Of a stretch of 64,000 nucleotides of DNA, positions 55,475-64,000 are shown one piece after another; within the stretch, counting starts at the first letter, position 1, and each line of letters opens with the position of its first letter. The DNA is from Vibrio rumoiensis (GTDB lineage Bacteria > Pseudomonadota > Gammaproteobacteria > Enterobacterales > Vibrionaceae), in the NCBI RefSeq assembly GCF_002218045.2, contig NZ_AP018685.1, positions 2,604,001-2,668,000 on the forward strand, in the 5' to 3' direction. The notes under the pieces are model-generated. The model did no database searches and was not told where the DNA came from. It worked only from the letters and a program-made list of their open reading frames with translations. The translations under genes were made by a program, and so were the position numbers.

Positions 55475-57421
<1,947 letters not shown>

Positions 57422-57441
57422 TTGACACATCACCATACACC

Positions 57442-57473
57442 AAGGCCGCCATATGATATGGCGGCCTTTTATT
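57442..57473 (+). terminator. acs intrinsic terminator
   Basis: Perfect stem AAGGCCGCCAT/ATGGCGGCCTT followed by T-rich sequence. Confidence 0.9.
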
Positions 57474-57731
57474 TACCAATCATATAAGTCGTTTCTTTTT
57501 CATTACCATGACAACTTGTAAACTTAACTTTTCATTTTTAGTAAACAAATCGACTTTAAACTGGCAAAAACCAGTCATTAGACCAGTAAAATGCTGCGAT
57601 TTGCGCTGATTTAGCTATAATCGGTCAAATTATTAGCTTCAGTGTCATTTTTTTTGCTATCTTACTTAGCAAAGCATCAAAATTATGACATGATGCATTT
57701 TACATTCACTTTAATGGATATTAGCCACACA
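57474..57731 (+). promoter_or_regulatory. aroQ upstream region
   Basis: A perfect -10 TATAAT lies at 57616-57621; no good -35 stands 17 bp before it. Nothing else is recognised in this gap. Confidence 0.4.
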
Positions 57732-58190
57732 ATGTCAGCAAACTTACGAGTTCTAGTCTTAAATGGGCCGAATTTAAATTTGCTCGGGTTACGTGAACCG
57801 ACGCATTATGGTTCTAATACATTGTCCGATATTGTTAATAACTTAGAGGCGCAAGCTAAAGAGTTAGGTATTGAACTGTCGCATTTACAATCGAATCGTG
57901 AATACGAATTGATCGAAGCGATTCATGCCGCTTACAACACTATCGACTTTATCATCATCAACCCTGCCGCGTTTACCCACACCAGTGTGGCACTACGCGA
58001 TGCATTGCTTGGGGTGAAGATTCCATTTATTGAAGTGCACCTATCGAACGTTCACGCTCGCGAAGCTTTCCGCCATCATTCTTATCTTTCAGATAAAGCG
58101 GTTGGTGTGATTTGCGGGCTCGGCGCTCAAGGTTACCAATTTGCACTCTCGGCAGCGCACGCTCATTTAAGCCAAACGCCATCGGCTTAA
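57732..58190 (+). CDS. aroQ: 3-dehydroquinate dehydratase, type II
   Basis: Third step of the shikimate pathway, as a dodecamer. With the start at 57732 it has 152 residues, the normal length. Catalytic regions NGPNLNLLGLREPTHYG (Arg and Tyr), NPAAFTHTSVAL (Asn) and EVHLSNVHAREAFRHHS (His) are complete. A frame from 57642 adds 30 non-conserved residues and is rejected. Leads the conserved order aroQ-accB-accC. Confidence 0.95.
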   Translation: MSANLRVLVLNGPNLNLLGLREPTHYGSNTLSDIVNNLEAQAKELGIELSHLQSNREYELIEAIHAAYNTIDFIIINPAAFTHTSVALRDALLGVKIPFIEVHLSNVHAREAFRHHSYLSDKAVGVICGLGAQGYQFALSAAHAHLSQTPSA

Positions 58191-58302
58191 TGAATTCGCT
58201 ACCAAGATTTCGCGCGTTCAAATTACTTGGACACGTTTACGACATTGGCAGTAGTTTTACTATTGTCGTGAAATGAATAATTAAACTAATAGAGAACACA
58301 TT

Positions 58303-58761
58303 ATGGATATTCGTAAAATCAAGAAGCTTATCGAGCTAGTAGAAGAATCTGGCATCGCTGAACTTGAAATCTCTGAAGGTGAAGAATCAGTACGCATCAA
58401 CCGCTATAGCAATCAAGCGGCTCCTGCAGCTCCAGTTCAATATGCGGCAGCTCCGGCTCCAGCAGCGCCTGCGGCTGCACCAGCGGCATCTGAACCAGCA
58501 GCGCCTGCGGCTGCTCCTATAGAAACGGGTCACAAAGTACTTTCACCAATGGTTGGTACTTTCTACCGTTCTCCAAGCCCAGAAGCGAAATCTTTCATCG
58601 AGATTGGTCAAAGCGTACAAGAAGGTCAAACGCTTTGTATCGTTGAAGCAATGAAAATGATGAACCAAATTGAAGCTGATAAAACAGGTGTTGTTAAAGC
58701 TATCCTTGTTGAAGATGGCCAACCTGTTGAATTCGATCAACCGCTTGTTGTGATTGAATAA
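58303..58761 (+). CDS. accB: Biotin carboxyl carrier protein of acetyl-CoA carboxylase
   Basis: Carries biotin between AccC and AccAD in the first step of fatty acid synthesis. 152 residues: N-terminal domain, a long Ala/Pro linker (about 45-75), and the biotinyl domain with EAMKMM, where K118 is biotinylated. Cotranscribed with accC. Confidence 0.97.
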   Translation: MDIRKIKKLIELVEESGIAELEISEGEESVRINRYSNQAAPAAPVQYAAAPAPAAPAAAPAASEPAAPAAAPIETGHKVLSPMVGTFYRSPSPEAKSFIEIGQSVQEGQTLCIVEAMKMMNQIEADKTGVVKAILVEDGQPVEFDQPLVVIE

Positions 58762-58816
58762 GTCTGTTGTTTCAAACAGATCTCACATCATTAACACGGT
58801 AACAAGAGGCAATAAA

Positions 58817-60163
58817 ATGCTAGATAAATTAGTCATCGCGAACCGAGGGGAAATCGCCCTACGTATTCTTCGCGCATGTAAAGAGCTAGGCATTAAAACG
58901 GTCGCCATTCACTCAACGGCTGACCGTGATTTAAAACACGTACTACTTGCAGATGAAACCATTTGTATTGGTCCTGCTCGCAGTACAGATAGCTACCTAA
59001 ACGTGCCACGTATTATTTCTGCTGCAGAAGTATCGGGCGCAGTTGCTATCCACCCAGGTTACGGTTTCTTATCTGAGAACGCCGACTTCGCTGAACAAGT
59101 TGAAAAATCTGGCTTCATCTTCGTTGGCCCGAAAGCTGAAACTATTCGCCTAATGGGTGACAAAGTTTCTGCTATCAACGCAATGAAAAAAGCTGGCGTA
59201 CCTTGTGTACCGGGTTCTGATGGCCAGTTAGACGATGACGATGCGAAAAACCGCGCCTTTGCAAAACGCATTGGTTACCCAGTTATCATCAAAGCCTCTG
59301 GTGGCGGCGGTGGTCGTGGTATGCGTGTAGTACGTAAAGATGCCGATTTGGTTGAAGCAATTGCAATGACTCGTTCTGAAGCAAAATCTTTCTTCAACAA
59401 TGACATGGTTTACATGGAGAAATACCTAGAAAACCCTCGTCACATTGAAGTTCAAGTATTAGCCGATGGACAAGGTGGCGCAATCCACCTAGGTGAGCGT
59501 GACTGTTCTATGCAACGTCGTCACCAAAAAGTGGTGGAAGAAGCGCCAGCACCGGGTATTACTGAAGAAATGCGTCAATACATTGGTGAGCGTTGTACGC
59601 GTGCTTGTATTGAGATCGGCTACCGTGGCGCAGGTACTTTTGAGTTCCTATACGAAAACGGCGAGTTCTACTTCATTGAAATGAACACCCGTATTCAGGT
59701 TGAGCACCCAGTAACCGAGATGGTCACTGGCATTGACCTAATCAAAGAGCAATTACGTATTGCGGCAGGTCAACCTTTATCATTCACGCAAAACGACATT
59801 AAGATCCGCGGCCATGCGGTTGAGTGTCGTATCAATGCGGAAGATCCAGTGCGCTTCCTACCTTGTCCGGGTAAAATCCAACACTTCCACCCACCAGGTG
59901 GCATGGGCGTTCGTTGGGAATCTCACGTGTATGCGGGTTACTCTGTACCGCCACACTACGATTCAATGATCGGCAAGCTAATCACATTCGGTGAAAACCG
60001 TGATGTAGCGATTGCTCGCATGAAGAATGCATTAGGCGAAACCATCATTGATGGCATCAAGACCAACATTCCTCTACAAATTGACATCATGAACGATGAA
60101 AACTTCCAACACGGTGGTGCAAATATTCACTACCTTGAGAAGAAGCTAGGTTTGCAGGACTAA
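58817..60163 (+). CDS. accC: Biotin carboxylase of acetyl-CoA carboxylase
   Basis: ATP-grasp enzyme that carboxylates the biotin of AccB. 448 residues (E. coli 449) beginning MLDKLVIANRGEIALRI. The glycine-rich ATP loop KASGGGGGRGMR, HLGERDCSMQRRHQK and the catalytic EMNTRIQVEHPVTE are present. The frame can be read from a TTG at 58754, overlapping accB, but GAGG before 58817 and family length fix the start there. Confidence 0.97.
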   Translation: MLDKLVIANRGEIALRILRACKELGIKTVAIHSTADRDLKHVLLADETICIGPARSTDSYLNVPRIISAAEVSGAVAIHPGYGFLSENADFAEQVEKSGFIFVGPKAETIRLMGDKVSAINAMKKAGVPCVPGSDGQLDDDDAKNRAFAKRIGYPVIIKASGGGGGRGMRVVRKDADLVEAIAMTRSEAKSFFNNDMVYMEKYLENPRHIEVQVLADGQGGAIHLGERDCSMQRRHQKVVEEAPAPGITEEMRQYIGERCTRACIEIGYRGAGTFEFLYENGEFYFIEMNTRIQVEHPVTEMVTGIDLIKEQLRIAAGQPLSFTQNDIKIRGHAVECRINAEDPVRFLPCPGKIQHFHPPGGMGVRWESHVYAGYSVPPHYDSMIGKLITFGENRDVAIARMKNALGETIIDGIKTNIPLQIDIMNDENFQHGGANIHYLEKKLGLQD

Positions 60164-60173
60164 GAGCAAGCTA

Positions 60174-60525
60174 CTAGGAGCTAGTCCCTAGTTTCTAGAA
60201 AAAGACACAGAGACCGTGGCGAGAGCCGCGGTCTTTTTTTGTTTTTGGGTGTCGGGGCTCGGGCGCTGCGCTGCTCGTTTCACGAAAAGAAAGGGACGGG
60301 ATTCGGGGACGCTTCGCTCGAGAGCCGAAAAGCATTCTTGTTTCGAGTGACGCGTCACGTGTAAGAGCGAGCAACCTCTCGCAATATTTTTTGCTCTTGC
60401 TTTTACTCGTAACACGAAGCGAAGCGCTCACGTAACTCGCAAGCATCTTTCGCTTTTTCGAGCCACGAGAAGCGTAGCGCCCTAGCGACGAAAGCCGCTC
60501 TCCTAGAAACCAGAAACTAGGAACT
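60174..60525. repeat. Composite intergenic repeat, copy C
   Basis: Follows the accC stop. Outer edges CTAGTTTCTAG (left) and CCTAGAAACCAGAAACTAGG (right); inner inverted repeat 60257-60277 with 60466-60486 (18 of 21). A 31-base block at 60303 is identical to copy B. It includes the accC terminator. No coding frame is credible. Confidence 0.75.
60211..60240 (+). terminator. accBC terminator
   Basis: Stem AGACCGTGG/CCGCGGTCT (one G-T pair) with eight T. It lies within repeat copy C and has a weaker counterpart in copy B after trmL. Confidence 0.85.
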
Positions 60526-60599
60526 TATTCCCATTTGTCTTTCTTCCCATTGTTTGTAAAAATGCTTCCCCTCTTTCAGTTCACTAAAGCACCATTGCC

Positions 60600-60884
60600 A
60601 TGAAAACACTACAAGCTCGTTATCGACAAGCACACAAAGAAGCCAAATGGGCAATTGGACTCGCATTAGCCTATTTTGTCTGGTGGTATGTTTCGGCTTA
60701 TGGTTTAGCGCCTAGTCCAGAAAATATCACCGAGATGCCGACTCTCTACTTTGGTTTCCCACTATGGTTTTTAATGGCTTGTGTCGTCGGCCCTGTTGTT
60801 TTTACTTTGTTATGTGTCGCGATGGTGAAATGGATCTACCAAGATATGTCATTAGAAATCGAACAAGAAGATCATCATGAATAG
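60600..60884 (+). CDS. yhdT: YhdT family membrane protein
   Basis: 94 residues with two membrane segments and the family pattern FVWWYVSAYGL and FGFPLWFLMACVV. It overlaps panF by eight bases, as in many gammaproteobacteria, which suggests it is a small partner of PanF; that role is inferred from context only. The ribosome site is weak. Confidence 0.9.
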   Translation: MKTLQARYRQAHKEAKWAIGLALAYFVWWYVSAYGLAPSPENITEMPTLYFGFPLWFLMACVVGPVVFTLLCVAMVKWIYQDMSLEIEQEDHHE

Positions 60885-62325
60885 CCAAATTCTTATTCCG
60901 CTAGCTTTATATCTTATTGCGGTATTCGGTCTCGCTTTTTGGAGCAGTCGCCACAGCAACAAACAAGGCTTTTTAAATGAATACCTCGTCGGCGGTCGCA
61001 GCATGGGCGGCTTTGTGCTTGCCATGACCCTTGCTGCAACGTATGCCAGTGCTAGCTCATTTATTGGTGGCCCGGGCGCCGCTTATCAGATGGGGCTTGG
61101 TTGGGTATTACTTGCGATGATCCAATTACCGGCCACCTGGCTGACCCTCGGGGTATTGGGTAAAAAGTTCGCGATTGAAGCTCGTCGTCATAACGCACTC
61201 ACGTTAAATGACATTCTGTACGCTCGTTATCAACACCGTGGCGTTGTTGTATTTGCTTCATTATCATTATTACTGGCCTTCTTTGGCACTATGGTGGTTC
61301 AATTTGTAGGGGGCGCACGCCTACTGCAAACCGTGACTGGTCTTTCTTACACTCATGGTTTAATGATTTTTGCTATCACTGTGGGTTTATACACCACCAT
61401 TGGCGGTTTTCGCGCGGTGGTGATGACCGATACGTTGCAAGGCATCATGATGATTATCGGTACCATCGCGTTACTGGTCGGCATCGTTCATGCTGGTGGG
61501 AGCATTGGAGAAATCGTCACTGACTTGCACACCATCGATCCCGCTTTAATCACGCCTTATGGACCAAATCATTTTCTTAGCGAACCCTTTATGATGAGCT
61601 TTTGGGTATTGGTGTGTTTTGGGGTAATTGGTCTACCTCACGCCGCAGTACGTTGCATGTCTTACAAAGACAGTGGGTCACTGCATAAAGGCATGGTGAT
61701 CAGCACCATTATGGTGGCGCTGTTGATGTTAGGCATGCACTTAGCCGGCGCATTTGGCCGTGCCATCGTGCCCGATATCGCCAGCCCTGACCAAATCATG
61801 CCCACCTTGATGATCACGGTTCTGCCTCCGGTGGTTGCCGGGATTTTCTTAGCCGGCCCAATGGCGGCGATTATGTCGACCATCGACTCACAATTAATTC
61901 AAGCCTCGGCAACGCTACTCAAAGACTTATACATCAACTACATCAATCCTTCGATGGGCGAAGGTGAAAAAGCCGAGAAAACGCTACCTAAATTATCATT
62001 GTGGGTAACCGGTATTTTCGCCGCATTAGTCTTTGTGGCGGCGCTTAATCCACCGGATATGATCATCTGGCTGAATTTATTAGCCTTTGGTGGCATGCAA
62101 GCGGTATTCCTGTGGCCACTGGTATTAGGGCTTTATTGGAAAAACGCTTCAGCCACTGGCGCTTTTGCGTCGATGGTCGTCGGGCTGTGTTCTTATATTG
62201 CATTCAGCACTTTCAAACCCGATATGGGCGGTGTTCATGCTATCGTTCCCACGCTACTGCTGGGATTAATAGCCTTTATTATTGGCAGCAAACTCAAACC
62301 TAACCTTAAAACGCAAACCATCTAA
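60877..62325 (+). CDS. panF: Sodium/pantothenate symporter
   Basis: SSF-family carrier importing pantothenate for coenzyme A synthesis. 482 residues (E. coli 483) with about thirteen membrane segments; LVGGRSMGGFVLAMTLAATY and FIGGPGAAYQMGLGW are typical of PanF. Coupled to yhdT by overlap. Confidence 0.95.
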   Translation: MNSQILIPLALYLIAVFGLAFWSSRHSNKQGFLNEYLVGGRSMGGFVLAMTLAATYASASSFIGGPGAAYQMGLGWVLLAMIQLPATWLTLGVLGKKFAIEARRHNALTLNDILYARYQHRGVVVFASLSLLLAFFGTMVVQFVGGARLLQTVTGLSYTHGLMIFAITVGLYTTIGGFRAVVMTDTLQGIMMIIGTIALLVGIVHAGGSIGEIVTDLHTIDPALITPYGPNHFLSEPFMMSFWVLVCFGVIGLPHAAVRCMSYKDSGSLHKGMVISTIMVALLMLGMHLAGAFGRAIVPDIASPDQIMPTLMITVLPPVVAGIFLAGPMAAIMSTIDSQLIQASATLLKDLYINYINPSMGEGEKAEKTLPKLSLWVTGIFAALVFVAALNPPDMIIWLNLLAFGGMQAVFLWPLVLGLYWKNASATGAFASMVVGLCSYIAFSTFKPDMGGVHAIVPTLLLGLIAFIIGSKLKPNLKTQTI

Positions 62326-62329
62326 TGTG

Positions 62330-62360
62330 TCGCTGTCGTGCCCCCTCAAGCACGGCAGCG
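62330..62360 (+). terminator. Hairpin after panF
   Basis: Stem CGCTGTCGTGC/GCACGGCAGCG (one G-T pair) around a nine-base loop, five bases after the panF stop. No T run follows, so termination would be inefficient or need a factor. Confidence 0.5.
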
Positions 62361-62464
62361 TTATCGGCTAGGTATAAACCTCTACAAAAAGTGGCTCATC
62401 TGCTAAACTTCGCCCCAATTTCTCGTATATTTCAATATTCATTAACCTAGTAGAGGCCAACCCC

Positions 62465-63370
62465 ATGCCTTGGATTCAAATTAAAATTAACGCTACCAAA
62501 GACAATGCTGAAACATTAGGCGATATGTTAATGGAGCAAACTGGCGCTCTGTCGGTCACCTTTCTTGATGCTAAGGATGCTCCTATTTTTGAACCACTAC
62601 CGGGTGAAACTCGCCTGTGGGGTGAAACCGATATCCTAGCGCTATACGACGCAGAAACCGATACCAACTGGGTATTAGAACAAATGCGCGCGAGCAACAT
62701 GTTAACGGCTGATTTTGCCTACAAAGTAGAACAACTTGAAGATAAAGATTGGGAACGCGAATGGATGGATAACTTCCACCCAATGCAATTTGGTAAGCGT
62801 CTGTGGATTTGTCCAAGCTGGCGTGATGTACCCGATCCTAGCGCGGTCAACGTTCTTCTTGATCCGGGTCTTGCGTTTGGTACCGGTACTCACGCTACCA
62901 CCGCTTTATGCTTAAGCTGGCTAGACAGCATTGACCTTACCGGAAAAACCGTCATCGATTTTGGTTGTGGCTCCGGCATCCTCGCCATTGCGGCCATAAA
63001 GTTAGGTGCCGCTAAAGTGATCGGTATCGATATCGACCCTCAAGCGATTGTGGCATCGAAAGATAACGCAGAACGCAATGGCGTGGCTGACCAATTAGAG
63101 CTCTACCTGCCTCAAAATCAACCGGAAGGATTAGTGGCCGATGTCGTGGTTGCTAATATTCTTGCCGCCCCTCTGCGCGAACTATCTGGTGTGATCTCTG
63201 GCTTAGTCAAACCATCCGGTTTAATCGCCATGTCTGGTATCTTAGATACTCAAGCAGAAGATGTTGCGTCATATTATCAAGAAGCATTCCAACTTGATCC
63301 GATTGCAGAGCAACAGGAATGGTGTCGCGTCTCTGGCCAAAAGAAGTCAGGTCAAAAAATACCGGCATAA
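62465..63370 (+). CDS. prmA: Ribosomal protein L11 methyltransferase
   Basis: Trimethylates L11 at several lysines and the N-terminus. 301 residues (E. coli 293): N-terminal L11-recognition domain, then the SAM fold with IDFGCGSGILAIAA and NILAAPL. Ribosome site GAGG. Followed by dusB, the conserved order. Confidence 0.96.
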   Translation: MPWIQIKINATKDNAETLGDMLMEQTGALSVTFLDAKDAPIFEPLPGETRLWGETDILALYDAETDTNWVLEQMRASNMLTADFAYKVEQLEDKDWEREWMDNFHPMQFGKRLWICPSWRDVPDPSAVNVLLDPGLAFGTGTHATTALCLSWLDSIDLTGKTVIDFGCGSGILAIAAIKLGAAKVIGIDIDPQAIVASKDNAERNGVADQLELYLPQNQPEGLVADVVVANILAAPLRELSGVISGLVKPSGLIAMSGILDTQAEDVASYYQEAFQLDPIAEQQEWCRVSGQKKSGQKIPA

Positions 63371-63466
63371 CACAGCGTTAAAAACTTTTTATTGCAACAC
63401 TCGGGGCTAATTGACTGAAAAGTAGACAATTTCGTAAAGTATTTATGAAATGGTCAAATATTAGTC

Positions 63467-63495
63467 TTTTCACGCCCTGAAAAAATGCGTAAAAT
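63467..63495 (+). promoter_or_regulatory. Putative dusB(-fis) promoter
   Basis: TTTTCA and TAAAAT are 17 bp apart, followed by the GC-rich discriminator GCGCGCCC, a type expected for growth-rate and stringent control as at E. coli dusB-fis. fis itself would lie beyond the window. Confidence 0.5.
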
Positions 63496-63511
63496 GCGCG
63501 CCCTTGCAGAG

Positions 63512-64000
63512 ATGAAGTGTGATGCTGTTTTGAAAATCGGAAACTACACATTACCGAATAACCTTATCGTCGCCCCAATGGCGGGAGTGACCGATAGGCC
63601 GTTTCGAGAATTGTGCCTTCGATATGGTGCCGGTATGGCCGTCAGTGAAATGATGTCCTCGAATCCTAAAGTTTGGAACACATCAAAATCACTACAACGC
63701 ATGGTACATGAAGGCGAATCGGGCATTCGTTCTGTACAAATTGCGGGAGCTGATCCTGATCTCATGGCACAAGCCGCGCAAGTCAGTGTTGAAAACGGTG
63801 CCCAAATCATCGATATCAACATGGGCTGCCCGGCGAAAAAAGTAAATAAAAAACTGGCAGGTTCCGCGTTATTGCAACGCCCCGATATTATCGAACAGAT
63901 ATTAAAAGCGGTGGTGAACGCAGTGGAGGTTCCCGTAACCTTAAAAACGCGCACAGGATGGGACACAGACAATAAAAACTGTGTCGAAGTTGCCAAGATG
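63512..64000 (+). CDS. dusB: tRNA-dihydrouridine synthase B, 3' end cut off
   Basis: An FMN enzyme that reduces U17 in the tRNA D-loop. The frame runs off the window end; about 163 codons are visible of some 320. APMAGVTDRPFRELC and INMGCPAKKVNKK (catalytic Cys) are clear. The start is uncertain: ATG at 63512 is used, but the family usually begins at the residue encoded by TTG at 63530 (TTG-KIGNY). ATGs at 63485 and 63494 fall inside the proposed promoter. Confidence 0.9.
   Translation, partial: MKCDAVLKIGNYTLPNNLIVAPMAGVTDRPFRELCLRYGAGMAVSEMMSSNPKVWNTSKSLQRMVHEGESGIRSVQIAGADPDLMAQAAQVSVENGAQIIDINMGCPAKKVNKKLAGSALLQRPDIIEQILKAVVNAVEVPVTLKTRTGWDTDNKNCVEVAKM

Noticed and set aside
60188..60446. 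Two overlapping minus-strand frames after accC
   Set aside because: They lie wholly in composite repeat copy C and have biased, repeat-derived composition.
63544..63996. 150-codon frame antisense to dusB
   Set aside because: The plus strand encodes clear DusB motifs across the same bases.

Overview
The window is chromosomal DNA of a gammaproteobacterium, almost certainly a Vibrio or close Vibrionaceae relative. The evidence is the protein sequences, a long RyhB beside polA, a CsrB-type RNA, a CrbS/CrbR acetate-switch locus and gene orders shared with Vibrio and, more loosely, E. coli (yiiD-dtd-yihY-typA-glnA-glnL-glnG-hemN-yihI-engB-spf-polA; aspA-dcuA-dsbD; aroQ-accB-accC-yhdT-panF-prmA-dusB). 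I cannot name the species. It is mostly core genome. I see no phage, integron, insertion sequence, CRISPR array, rRNA or tRNA.

Layout. 1-3.9 kb: 3' part of pckA and an AsmA-like gene. 4-8.3 kb: minus-strand yiiD, dtd, yihY and typA. 8.3-13.9 kb: nitrogen block glnA, a DUF4124 gene, glnL and glnG, with a sigma54 promoter and NtrC boxes. 14-25.4 kb: a GGDEF/EAL protein, hemN, a DUF2489 gene, yihI, a methyltransferase, cytochrome c4, engB, Spot 42 RNA and polA. 25.4-31.4 kb: RyhB RNA with a Fur box, yhhQ, a DUF3630-like gene, recQ, rarD and a LysE/Rht exporter. 31.4-36.4 kb: a CsrB-type RNA with a VarA/UvrY-type palindrome, cpxP divergent from cpxRA, trmL and fxsA. 36.6-41.7 kb: aspA-dcuA behind a 7-2-7 NarL/NarP-type site, then dsbD. 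41.7-57.5 kb: acetate region, with crbR, an NhaP2-type antiporter, a MarC protein, a two-subunit sodium:solute symporter, the hybrid kinase crbS, an MFS gene, a cNMP/CBS/DUF294 protein, a DnaQ-like exonuclease and acs. 57.7-64 kb: aroQ, accBC, yhdT, panF, prmA and partial dusB.

Three regulatory RNAs stand out: Spot 42 (carbon), RyhB (iron) and a CsrB-type RNA (CsrA sponge). The least explained sequence is a set of intergenic repeats: composite inverted-repeat elements at gene 3' ends, two different 7-bp tandem repeats, and a small repeat beginning TATACCCAAGT. The observations I rate highest are a candidate CrbR operator motif shared by the symporter and acs upstream regions, and a Spot 42 whose SpfP-like reading frame has lost its stop codon. 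I found no obvious new defence or biosynthetic system.
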